A stretch of DNA of 43,256 nt, taken from the NCBI GenBank assembly GCA_043755595.1, contig JAYUSQ010000204.1, positions 1 to 43,256 on the forward strand, given 5' to 3'. Below are positions 26,376 to 33,630 of this stretch, piece after piece. Source of the DNA: VFZP01 sp043755595. Lineage in GTDB: Bacteria; Acidobacteriota; Terriglobia; Bryobacterales; Bryobacteraceae. Each line of letters starts with the position of its first letter. Position 1 is the stretch's first letter. A model generated the notes under the pieces. That model saw nothing but the letters and a program-made list of their open reading frames with translations, searched no databases and had not been told where the DNA came from. Made by a program: the position numbers and the translations under genes.

Positions 26376-26423
26376 AAAAAACGGTTCGGCGATGAATCGA
26401 AGTATTTGCAAACCAAAATCATA
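26376..26423 (-). repeat. Displaced second copy of the SMP-30 gene start
   Basis: The minus strand reads TATGAT, 6 nt, TTG (26411-26409), then codons giving ILRFIAEPFFFE, parallel to the SMP-30 gene's TATCAT-N6-TTG and PPRFIAEPFFE. Identity is 24/25 over 26376-26400. After that the sequence is the antisense of the Abi-like gene. It looks like a promoter-plus-start fragment cut off from its gene. Confidence 0.55.
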
Positions 26424-26444
26424 CCGTGAGACAGCCGTGCTCGA

Positions 26445-26478
26445 CACTACAAAAACGTAGTACTACACCCTTGTAGTG
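26445..26478. repeat. Nested palindromes with GTAGTG/CACTAC half-sites
   Basis: CACTACAA (26445-26452) and TTGTAGTG (26471-26478) form an inverted repeat that encloses a perfect 10-bp palindrome GTAGTACTAC (26457-26466). The stretch is non-coding. Confidence 0.55.
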
Positions 26479-26577
26479 ATCTGTCGTCGAACCCGCCGAG
26501 TCGGCAGTCGATTAAATCCGCCACATCCGCCCACCGCAACGCAACCAAGGCAAATCCACTATGTAAGCGATCACACG

Positions 26578-26591
26578 CACTACCTGTAGTG
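26578..26591. repeat. CACTAC-CT-GTAGTG palindrome
   Basis: The same half-sites as at 26445-26478, now 2 nt apart, 55 nt upstream of the dcw -35 box. The surrounding 26424-26646 region holds no supportable gene. Confidence 0.5.
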
Positions 26592-26646
26592 GTCCGCCAA
26601 TTCAACCATGCCACTAATGACACATGAAGATTCCCGCGAAAACTCG

Positions 26647-26675
26647 TTGACAGGAATGCACTTGCAGCTTAAGAT
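26647..26675 (+). promoter_or_regulatory. Promoter of the dcw operon (mraZ promoter)
   Basis: A consensus TTGACA (26647-26652) and TAAGAT (26670-26675) lie exactly 17 nt apart, the best promoter in the window. Transcription would start near 26682, at the first MraZ box. Confidence 0.75.
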
Positions 26676-26681
26676 TCAGGT

Positions 26682-26726
26682 GTGGTCGAAAGTGGTCGAT
26701 CTTAACGAAAGGGTGGCGGAAAGTGG
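26682..26726 (+). promoter_or_regulatory. Putative MraZ operator: four GTGG boxes
   Basis: GTGG occurs at 26682, 26692, 26713 and 26723, spaced 10, 21 and 10 nt, all on the same strand. MraZ is known to bind short G-rich direct repeats at 10-nt periodicity ahead of its own gene; here the boxes run from the transcription start to the mraZ start codon, fitting autorepression. Confidence 0.65.
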
Positions 26727-27235
26727 CGGTCGAGGGCGAAAACAGCGATCAATTGGGCTCCGCACTGGAACCTCCCCGCTGTGGCTCGCTTGAAGCAACC
26801 ATCGACGATAAAAGTCGTTTACGCATTCCCGCTCAGTACGTAAAGTACATCAATTCGATCGGCGACACAACGGTTTTCGTAACCTGCGTCAATCGCGAGA
26901 CGGCCCGGGTCTACCCGATGTCGGTCTGGCGGCGCAACGAGGCGATGTTTCGGGAAACCCCGACGACGCCGCAGGAAGTAGCGGTCCGCACCGCTTTTGA
27001 GAAATTGGCGCAGTACACCGGAGCCGAGTCCGACATCGACGGCAACGGCCGGGTGTTGCTGCCCCAGAAGCTACGGGAAATGATGGGTATCACGCCGAAA
27101 AGCTCGGCTCATATGACGTTTTTTAAAGGCGCGTTCGACCTGGAAACGGACGCAGTGGTGCAGCGGAAGCTCAATGCGAGCATGGACCTCCTGGTGGAAG
27201 GCCTCCCGCTCCTGCACGCCAGCGGAATCAGGTAA
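26723..27235 (+). CDS. mraZ: Transcriptional regulator MraZ
   Basis: This 170-aa protein has two SpoVT/AbrB-like halves with the conserved turns ATIDDKSRLRIPAQYVKYI and DIDGNGRVLLPQKLREMMGI (D-x-x-x-R-x-x-[IL]-P). MraZ binds direct repeats ahead of the dcw cluster and usually represses it. The protein is somewhat longer than the usual ~150 aa, with an N-terminal extension and a linker between halves. Start GTG 26723 has AAAGGG 9 nt upstream but lies inside the last GTGG box; TTG 26753 is an alternative nearer the conserved part. It heads the operon; rsmH starts 12 nt after its stop. Confidence 0.9.
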   Translation: MAVEGENSDQLGSALEPPRCGSLEATIDDKSRLRIPAQYVKYINSIGDTTVFVTCVNRETARVYPMSVWRRNEAMFRETPTTPQEVAVRTAFEKLAQYTGAESDIDGNGRVLLPQKLREMMGITPKSSAHMTFFKGAFDLETDAVVQRKLNASMDLLVEGLPLLHASGIR

Positions 27236-27247
27236 TCACGGCGATGT

Positions 27248-28180
27248 ATGCAAGATCACGTTCCGGTGATGCTCGACGAAGCGATCGAGTATCTCGATTT
27301 GAAACCGGACAGCGTCGTGGTGGATTGTACAACCGGCCTCGGCGGTCATTCGGCGGCCATAGCGGCTCGCTTGACCGGTGGTGGCAAGCTCATTGCGCGG
27401 GATCGCGACCCGGAGTCGCTCGAAATCGCGCGCGAGCGGTTAAAGGATTTCGGAGATCGGATTATATTCGACTCCGGCAGATTTTCGGGGCTGCGCGAGG
27501 CGCTCGCGCGGCTGAATGTCCCGGTGGCGGATCGGGTGCTCATCGACTGCGGGCTCAGCATGTATCAGCTAAAAACGCCGCAGCGTGGGTTCTCGATCCT
27601 GGAGGAGGGGCTCCTCGACATGCGGATGAGCCGCAACGAAGAGGGGCCCTCCGCCGGAGATATCGTCAACTTCTATTCAGAGCGGGATATCGCCCAGATA
27701 CTAATCGCGGGCGAAGAAAGGAGGGCACGGAGAATAGCCAGAGCCATTGTGAGGGCAAGGCCTGTCAGAACTACGAAAGAGTTGTCTGGCATAATCCGGC
27801 AGGCTTTGCCGCCAATGGATCGTCATGGGAATATTCATCCGGCGACCCTCAGTTTCCAGGCTCTACGCATGGCGGTCAATGCGGAGGTGGACGAATTAGA
27901 CGCGCTGCTCGGCGCTCTTCCCCACATTCTGCGAACCCCTGGCGGGCGCGCGGTTTTCATTACCTTTCATAGTTTGGAAGATCGGCCCGTGAAGCGGGCT
28001 TTTCAGCGGCTCGCCCAAGAGGGAACCGCGCATCTGTTGACGCGCCATGTGGTGCCGCCAACCGAAGACGAAGTGCGCCGCAATCCGGCCGCGAGATCGG
28101 CCAAATTGCGTGCGTTGGAAATGATCGACAGCAGCGGCAGCGATAGGCGCAAAACGGGGAATAAATACAAAAATGGCTAG
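27248..28180 (+). CDS. rsmH: 16S rRNA (cytosine(1402)-N4)-methyltransferase RsmH
   Basis: It methylates N4 of C1402 in the ribosomal decoding centre using SAM. The 310-aa protein has the usual HVPVMLDEAIEYL start, the SAM-binding VVDCTTGLGGHSAAIA, LIDCGLSMYQLKTPQRGFS, and the C-terminal AVFITFHSLEDRPVKRAFQ and NPAARSAKLRALE. It lies in its standard place after mraZ. The last 8 nt overlap ftsL. Confidence 0.96.
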   Translation: MQDHVPVMLDEAIEYLDLKPDSVVVDCTTGLGGHSAAIAARLTGGGKLIARDRDPESLEIARERLKDFGDRIIFDSGRFSGLREALARLNVPVADRVLIDCGLSMYQLKTPQRGFSILEEGLLDMRMSRNEEGPSAGDIVNFYSERDIAQILIAGEERRARRIARAIVRARPVRTTKELSGIIRQALPPMDRHGNIHPATLSFQALRMAVNAEVDELDALLGALPHILRTPGGRAVFITFHSLEDRPVKRAFQRLAQEGTAHLLTRHVVPPTEDEVRRNPAARSAKLRALEMIDSSGSDRRKTGNKYKNG

Positions 28181-28700
28181 CGTCGCGATTTATCCAGTGG
28201 GACAAAACGGATCGTACGAATCGGATGGGTGGAACGGCCCCGACGAATGGGGTTTTGAGGAAAGGGCGTGGCGCCCCCGTGAAATTGCGCGCCCGTCGCA
28301 ATGCCAGGTCCGCGCATTTCCGAACGAGGATATCCTGTTTTGGTCCAAACCTGAAATCGACAACGGCCGCGTCGTGCGTCAAAACGACCCTAAAGCCGTC
28401 ACCGATTGCTGGAAGAGTTTCAGCGCCGCAGTTGCCGTCGTGGTGTTGGCCGTGGGCCTTTTACTCCCGAAGGCCCTCGGCCTCATCAGCGGAATGCAGG
28501 TGGAGCGACTCCGTCAGCACATCTCCGAACTCCAGGAACGCGAACGCCTCGTCACGCTCGAAGAGAGCCGTCTCACCAGCCCCGAACGCATCGAAAAACT
28601 GGCGCGCGAGCTGGACTTCCACCCGCCCAGGGGGGAACAGATGGCCCGTCTCAACGGCGGCGCCCTCACCCCGGAAGCCACCAACGCGTCCAACCGGTAG
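28173..28700 (+). CDS. ftsL: FtsL-like cell division protein with an unusually long N-terminus
   Basis: This 175-aa bitopic membrane protein occupies the ftsL position. A single TM helix (about residues 83-104) is followed by a coiled coil (VERLRQHISELQERERLVTLEE) and LTSPERIEKLARELDF, the typical FtsL end that pairs with FtsB. The ~80-residue cytoplasmic part is far longer than the usual 20-40 and is rich in Trp, Pro and acidic residues. ATG 28173 overlaps rsmH by 8 nt; ATG starts further in are few. The function follows from the position and fold, as FtsL sequences are poorly conserved. Confidence 0.8.
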   Translation: MASVAIYPVGQNGSYESDGWNGPDEWGFEERAWRPREIARPSQCQVRAFPNEDILFWSKPEIDNGRVVRQNDPKAVTDCWKSFSAAVAVVVLAVGLLLPKALGLISGMQVERLRQHISELQERERLVTLEESRLTSPERIEKLARELDFHPPRGEQMARLNGGALTPEATNASNR

Positions 28701-28730
28701 TTCAGATTTTCTTCGGAGCGCAAAATCATC

Positions 28731-30806
28731 ATGGCCGATCCCCTTGCCGCCGCGCCCGAACTCAAGCGCATCCGGTGGCTGATGCGCGCCGCGTTCCTGT
28801 GGGCGCTGGTCATCTTCGGCAAACTCGCCTGGCTCCAGACCTACGCCCATGAAGAACTCCTCCAGCAAGCTGACAATCAGCAGGAAGAGGGCATGGATCT
28901 CCAGCCGCCTCGCGGCACTCTCGAAACTCGCGACGGCGCTCAACTCGCCGTCAGCGTTCCGGCCTGGACGGTCATTCTCAACCCTCGCAAACTGAAGGCG
29001 GAAGAAGAACCCGAAACGATGGCCGTGCTCGCGCGCGCGCTGCACCTCGATCCCCAAAAACTCGCGGCTGACCTCTACAAGGCCCGGCATCCCGAATCAA
29101 TCAAGTCCGCCGCTCTGGGACAGCCGGACAAGCCCAGAAAGCCCCGTGCTTTCCTCCGCGTCAAAAGCAAAGCCGACCCTGCCGAGTATCGGGAACTAAA
29201 AGCCTGGATCGACGAACGAAACAAACGCACGTCCTCCATGAAAGACGACGTCGACTGGCTCTCTTTCGAACGAGAGAGCTGGCGCGCCTACCCGAACGGT
29301 GAGTTGGCCGGGCCGTTGATCGGTTCGGTCGACGGAGCCGAAAAAGGCTTCTCTGGCATCGAGCGCACTCTACAGAAGGAGCTCCAAGGCAAGCCCGGCT
29401 GGGTTCGGATGCTGAAGGACTCTCGCTCCCGCAACGTCAACGCGCTCGAAATGATCGCGCCCAAGCCCGGCAAAAAAGTCACTCTGACCATCGACTCGCA
29501 GTTGCAATTCCTCGCCGATCGCACGCTCGCCACGGCCGTCAAGGAAAAGGGCTTCGCCTCCGGCACCGCGATCGTCATGAATCCCAACAACGGCGAAATC
29601 TACGCCATGTCCGCCTACCCGGGCTTCAACCCCAACGTCAAACCGAAAAATCAGGCCGAAGTGGAAGCGCGTGTCCATCGCGCCGTCGGCCAAGCGCTGG
29701 ACGGCGGTTCGGTGATGAAGATGTTCACCCTGGCCGGCGCCATTGAACACACGCGCCTGCGCCCCGAATCGTTAGTCGATTGCGGCAACGGCAAATTCTA
29801 CTATTCCAAAAAGGACAAGATCGACGACGGCCACGCCTACGGCGTCATGCCCTTCAAAAAGGTGCTATGGCTCTCCAGCAACATCGGAGCCATTCACATC
29901 GGTATGGAACTCGGCCGGCAAAAACTTTACCAGGTTCTGCGCGACCTCGGCTTCGGACAAAAAACTGGCGTCGAACTCCCCGGCGAATCGGCCGGCGTGC
30001 TCAATCCGCTCGAGCGCTGGCAACCTAGCTCGATCTACTTCGTTTCAATGGGACACGAAATGGGCGTTACTACCGTCCAACTGGCGCAAGCTTGCTCAGT
30101 GATCGCCAATGGCGGCTACCGCGTGAAACCCCGTTTGGTGTTGTCTAAGCAAGCCCAGGGAGGCAATGTCGAGTGGGAGCCCGATAGCCCCAAGGTTCGC
30201 GTCATCCAGGCCTCCACCGCCGTCGACATGCGGGAAATGTCCGAAGGCGTGGTCCTGTTTGGCACGGGCGGCAAAGCGAAAATCATCGGCCGCACCGTCG
30301 GTGGCAAAACCGGCACGGCCCAAATGATCGACAAGCGCGGCCGTTACCAGGAAGTCTATTCCTCCAGCTTCATGGGCTATTCGCCGCTCAATTCCCCGAA
30401 AGTTGTAGTGGTCGTCACCTTGAACGGCGGGAAGCTTTACGGGAACGATGCCGCTGGCCCCGTCTTCTCGGTCCTCACCGACGCAGCGCTCAACATGCTG
30501 GGTGAACCGGCGGATATCTCGATGGCAGCGCCCGCGAATCTGGCTGCCAAGCCCGCCCAAACGCCTCTCCCCGCGCCAGAGTCGGCATTGCCCGCGCAGG
30601 AAGCCGTGGCGGACAATCACGCCGTCGGCACCGGAGCCGCCGTGCCCGATTTGATTGGCCTCGACAAACGCTCCGTGGCCCGCATTTCGGCTGAGCGCGG
30701 CTTGCCGGTTGAAATGACCGGAGCCGGTGTTGCCCGCGCGCAGTCCCCCGCCCCGGGATCGGTGCTCGCAATGGGCGGCGCCGTGCATGTAAGGTTTGCA
30801 CGATGA
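28731..30806 (+). CDS. ftsI: Division-specific penicillin-binding protein (FtsI/PBP3-like) with PASTA domain
   Basis: This is the septal peptidoglycan transpeptidase, 691 aa. It has an N-terminal membrane anchor (about 16-36), the pedestal domain (PPRGTLETRDGAQLAVS), then the transpeptidase domain with S327-V-M-K330 (SxxK), S382-S-N384 (SxN) and K526-T-G528. The usual PGSTFK is here DGGSVMK, so the active-site helix is atypical in its lead-in but keeps Ser and Lys. A Pro/Ala-rich linker leads to one C-terminal PASTA domain (VPDLIGLDKRSVARISAERG). Its stop overlaps the murE start as ATGA. Confidence 0.93.
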   Translation: MADPLAAAPELKRIRWLMRAAFLWALVIFGKLAWLQTYAHEELLQQADNQQEEGMDLQPPRGTLETRDGAQLAVSVPAWTVILNPRKLKAEEEPETMAVLARALHLDPQKLAADLYKARHPESIKSAALGQPDKPRKPRAFLRVKSKADPAEYRELKAWIDERNKRTSSMKDDVDWLSFERESWRAYPNGELAGPLIGSVDGAEKGFSGIERTLQKELQGKPGWVRMLKDSRSRNVNALEMIAPKPGKKVTLTIDSQLQFLADRTLATAVKEKGFASGTAIVMNPNNGEIYAMSAYPGFNPNVKPKNQAEVEARVHRAVGQALDGGSVMKMFTLAGAIEHTRLRPESLVDCGNGKFYYSKKDKIDDGHAYGVMPFKKVLWLSSNIGAIHIGMELGRQKLYQVLRDLGFGQKTGVELPGESAGVLNPLERWQPSSIYFVSMGHEMGVTTVQLAQACSVIANGGYRVKPRLVLSKQAQGGNVEWEPDSPKVRVIQASTAVDMREMSEGVVLFGTGGKAKIIGRTVGGKTGTAQMIDKRGRYQEVYSSSFMGYSPLNSPKVVVVVTLNGGKLYGNDAAGPVFSVLTDAALNMLGEPADISMAAPANLAAKPAQTPLPAPESALPAQEAVADNHAVGTGAAVPDLIGLDKRSVARISAERGLPVEMTGAGVARAQSPAPGSVLAMGGAVHVRFAR

Positions 30807-32290
30807 CGATCGAACTTAGTGAGTTGGCCAACGCCGCCGGCATCTCACCCGTACCGGAAGGCTGGCGGCAACTCGCCATCACGGGCCTTGAATACGATTC
30901 GCGCCGCGTCGCGCCCGGCAACGGCTTTTTCGCTTTCCCCGGCGCTAAAGCTAATGGACGCCAATTCATAGCCGATGCGCTGGCTCGCGGCGCCGCCGTC
31001 ATTTTCTCTGAGCCTCCCGCTCCGGCAAATCTCAAAGCGCCGTGGCTGCCTGTCACTCACGGCCGCAAGGCGCTCGCGCTGATGTCCCGCCGCCTCTATC
31101 CTTCCGTGCTCGATCTCGCCCTCACCGGCATCACGGGCACTAACGGCAAGACCACCACTTGTTACCTCGTTGACACGATTCTGCGTGCCGCCGGACACAT
31201 CACCGCGCAAATCGGCACCATTGAATATCACGTCGCCGGAGAGATTCGCAAGGCCATCAACACCACGCCCGAATCGCTCGACCTCTACCGCCTCTTCGAT
31301 GAGTTGCGCGGCAAAGGCGGTTCACACGCCACCATGGAAGTCTCCTCGCACGCTCTCGCGCTCGGCCGCGTGTGGGGTCTCCGCTTCCGCGTGGCGATCT
31401 TCACGAATCTGACGCAGGATCATCTGGACTTCCACTCCACCATGGAAGAATACTTCGAAGCCAAGAGCGAGTTGTTCCGCGGCCAGGACGCCGCCGCCCC
31501 CGAAACAGCCGTGTTAAACGCGGACGATTCCTGGGCGAACCTCATCGAACTCGCGCCCGCCACCCGGCCCATCTGGTATGGCGTCGGCGATGGCTCAGCC
31601 TTGCGCGCTGTCGATATCGAAAGGGATTTTGCCGGCCTCCGCTTCAACGTCGAATGGGAAGGCCGCCGTTGGCCGATCCGTTCGGGCCTCGTCGGCCGCT
31701 TCAACGTCTACAACATTCTGGCCGCTTTCGGCGCGGGCCTCGCCTACGGGATCGCGCCCGAAGCCATCTCGGCGGCAATCGAGCAACGCCATGCCGTACC
31801 CGGCCGCTTCGAACGCGTCGACGCCGGTCAACCGTTCCTCGTCGTAGTGGATTACTCGCACACCAGCGACGCCCTGCGTAATGCCATCCATGCCGCGCGG
31901 GCCCTCACCACCGGGCGCGTCATCACACTCTTCGGCTGCGGCGGCGATCGCGATCGCGGCAAGCGCCCGCTCATGGGCCAAGCCGCCGGAGAGCTAAGCG
32001 ACTACGTCGTTCTCACCAGCGACAATCCGCGTAGTGAGGATCCGATCGACATCATCAACGATGCCTTGGTCGGCCTGCGCCGCACCGACGTCGAACACGA
32101 AATTGAGCTCGACCGCGGCAAGGCTATCCATCGCGCCATCGCGGCCGCTCGCCCGGGCGACGTCGTGCTGCTCGCCGGCAAAGGACACGAAGATTATCAG
32201 GTTTTGAAAGACCGCACCATTCACTTCGACGACCGCGAAGTGGCCCGTGCGGCGCTCGGCGAAATGGACTTGGTCCGGAGGCCCGCATGA
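30803..32290 (+). CDS. murE: UDP-MurNAc-L-Ala-D-Glu:meso-diaminopimelate ligase MurE
   Basis: It adds the third residue to the peptidoglycan stem. The 495-aa Mur ligase has the ATP loop GITGTNGKTTT (109-119), the carbamoyl-Lys region (ATMEVSSHALALGR), VDYSHTSDALRNAI and GCGGDRDRGKRPLMG. The specificity loop is DNPR (407-410), the motif that marks meso-DAP-adding enzymes rather than Lys-adding ones. ATG 30803 overlaps the ftsI stop; its own stop TGA 32288-32290 overlaps ATG 32287 of the next small ORF. Confidence 0.96.
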   Translation: MTIELSELANAAGISPVPEGWRQLAITGLEYDSRRVAPGNGFFAFPGAKANGRQFIADALARGAAVIFSEPPAPANLKAPWLPVTHGRKALALMSRRLYPSVLDLALTGITGTNGKTTTCYLVDTILRAAGHITAQIGTIEYHVAGEIRKAINTTPESLDLYRLFDELRGKGGSHATMEVSSHALALGRVWGLRFRVAIFTNLTQDHLDFHSTMEEYFEAKSELFRGQDAAAPETAVLNADDSWANLIELAPATRPIWYGVGDGSALRAVDIERDFAGLRFNVEWEGRRWPIRSGLVGRFNVYNILAAFGAGLAYGIAPEAISAAIEQRHAVPGRFERVDAGQPFLVVVDYSHTSDALRNAIHAARALTTGRVITLFGCGGDRDRGKRPLMGQAAGELSDYVVLTSDNPRSEDPIDIINDALVGLRRTDVEHEIELDRGKAIHRAIAAARPGDVVLLAGKGHEDYQVLKDRTIHFDDREVARAALGEMDLVRRPA

Positions 32291-32508
32291 AGGCCCTCGC
32301 CGATTTTCTACCGGCTCTTTCGACGGGAGTGCCCCACCAGCGGCGCTCCCGGTTCGAGAAGAAGCGCGGCGCCGGCTTTCCCGAGGCGTTGACTGGGACG
32401 CTCGCCTTGGGACTTCTGCTCTTGACCGGCGCCGCGCATTTTGTGATGTTTCTTGAAGGCGCTGTGGGTCGGAATTGGATCGGGAATGCTCTACTGGCTG
32501 CTCTATGA
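32287..32508 (+). CDS. 73-aa single-helix ORF at the usual murF site
   Basis: ATG 32287 overlaps the murE stop as ATGA and the frame runs 73 codons, ending 23 nt inside mraY. The protein has a basic cytosolic start (HQRRSRFEKKRG), one strong membrane helix (about 36-58) and a short tail. Third codon positions are mainly G or C, as in the neighbours. It has no Mur-ligase motif, so it is not a shortened MurF that I can recognise. It may be a true small membrane protein of the cluster, or a residue left after loss of murF. The overlap structure argues for translation. Confidence 0.45.
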   Translation: MKALADFLPALSTGVPHQRRSRFEKKRGAGFPEALTGTLALGLLLLTGAAHFVMFLEGAVGRNWIGNALLAAL

Positions 32509-33619
32509 AAAGCTGGCCCATCTGTTTGGTCCCCTACGCCTTTTCGGGTATGTGACTTTCCGGACGGCCCTGGCAAGCCTGACGGCGATGCTGCTCTGCA
32601 TCGTCTTCGGGCCGCTTTTGATTGAACAACTCCGGCGTTTCCAGGTCAGCCAGTACATCCGTGAAGACGGGCCGCAGTGGCACATGAAAAAGCAGGGTAC
32701 GCCGACCATGGGCGGCATCCTGATTATCTTCGCGATCGCCATCCCGACGTTGCTCTTCACCAACTTGCGCAACCCATATGTCTGGGTGGCGCTGTTCGGT
32801 CTGCTCTCCTATGGCGCCATCGGCTTTTGGGACGACTATGCGAAGGTAACGAAGCGGCAAAATCTCGGCCTGACGGCGCGGGCCAAAATGGGCCTGCAAA
32901 TCGTGGCGGCTTTCGGCATCGGCATCATGCTGATCCTGCTTCATGCGCGCGGCCTGTATTCGACCATTATCAACGTACCGTTTTTCAAATCCTTCAAGCC
33001 GGATCTCCTGATCGATCCACTGCTGCACTCGCCCTACACCTACCCATTTGCCTTCGCCTTCTTCTTTCTTTTTCTCGTCCTGGTCGTGGCAGGCTCGGCC
33101 AACGCCGTCAACCTGGCCGACGGACTTGATGGGCTCGCCATCGGCTTGATGATCATTGCGGGCACGGCGATGACGGGGCTAACCTACGTCACCTCGCACC
33201 GCGAATTCGGCGAGTATCTCGGCATCCAACGCCTGCCCGGCAGCGCGGAGCTAACCATTTTTTGCGGAGCCATGGTCGGAGCCTCCATCGGCTTCCTCTG
33301 GCATAACTGCCACCCGGCCGACGTTTTCATGGGTGATGTCGGCGCGCTCGCTCTCGGCGGAGGCATGGGCACCGTGGCCGTGTTAATCAAGCAGGAAGTG
33401 ATGCTGCTCTTCATCGGCGGCGTCTACGTGATCGAACTGCTCTCGGTAGTGCTCCAGGTGGCCAGCGTGCGTCTCCGGGGCAAGCGGATTTTTCTCATGT
33501 CGCCCCTGCACCATCACTTTGAAAAACTGGGCTGGGACGAAACGAAAGTTGTTGTGCGGTTCTGGATTCTTGGCTTGATTATGGCGCTGTTTGCGCTAAC
33601 TACATTGAAGTTGAGATAG
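32486..33619 (+). CDS. mraY: Phospho-N-acetylmuramoyl-pentapeptide-transferase MraY
   Basis: It transfers phospho-MurNAc-pentapeptide to undecaprenyl phosphate, making lipid I. The 377-aa protein has ten membrane helices and the hallmarks KKQGTPTMGGILI, WDDYAKV (the Asp pair), ANAVNLADGLDGLAIG, FMGDVGALALGG and SPLHHHFEKLGWDETKVVVRFW. ATG 32486 gives the standard MLYWLLYEKL start; a TTG at 32453 would add 11 atypical residues. It directly follows the small ORF in place of murF. Confidence 0.96.
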   Translation: MLYWLLYEKLAHLFGPLRLFGYVTFRTALASLTAMLLCIVFGPLLIEQLRRFQVSQYIREDGPQWHMKKQGTPTMGGILIIFAIAIPTLLFTNLRNPYVWVALFGLLSYGAIGFWDDYAKVTKRQNLGLTARAKMGLQIVAAFGIGIMLILLHARGLYSTIINVPFFKSFKPDLLIDPLLHSPYTYPFAFAFFFLFLVLVVAGSANAVNLADGLDGLAIGLMIIAGTAMTGLTYVTSHREFGEYLGIQRLPGSAELTIFCGAMVGASIGFLWHNCHPADVFMGDVGALALGGGMGTVAVLIKQEVMLLFIGGVYVIELLSVVLQVASVRLRGKRIFLMSPLHHHFEKLGWDETKVVVRFWILGLIMALFALTTLKLR

Positions 33620-33630
33620 CGAAAGGGAAA

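Noticed and set aside
27244..27972. 242-codon plus-strand frame overlapping rsmH
   Set aside because: It is out of phase with rsmH, Arg/Gly-rich and without family motifs, while rsmH has all its conserved motifs.
32287..32508. The small ORF as a truncated MurF
   Set aside because: No GKT loop, no Mur-ligase motif and no C-terminal MurF signature could be found in any frame between murE and mraY.
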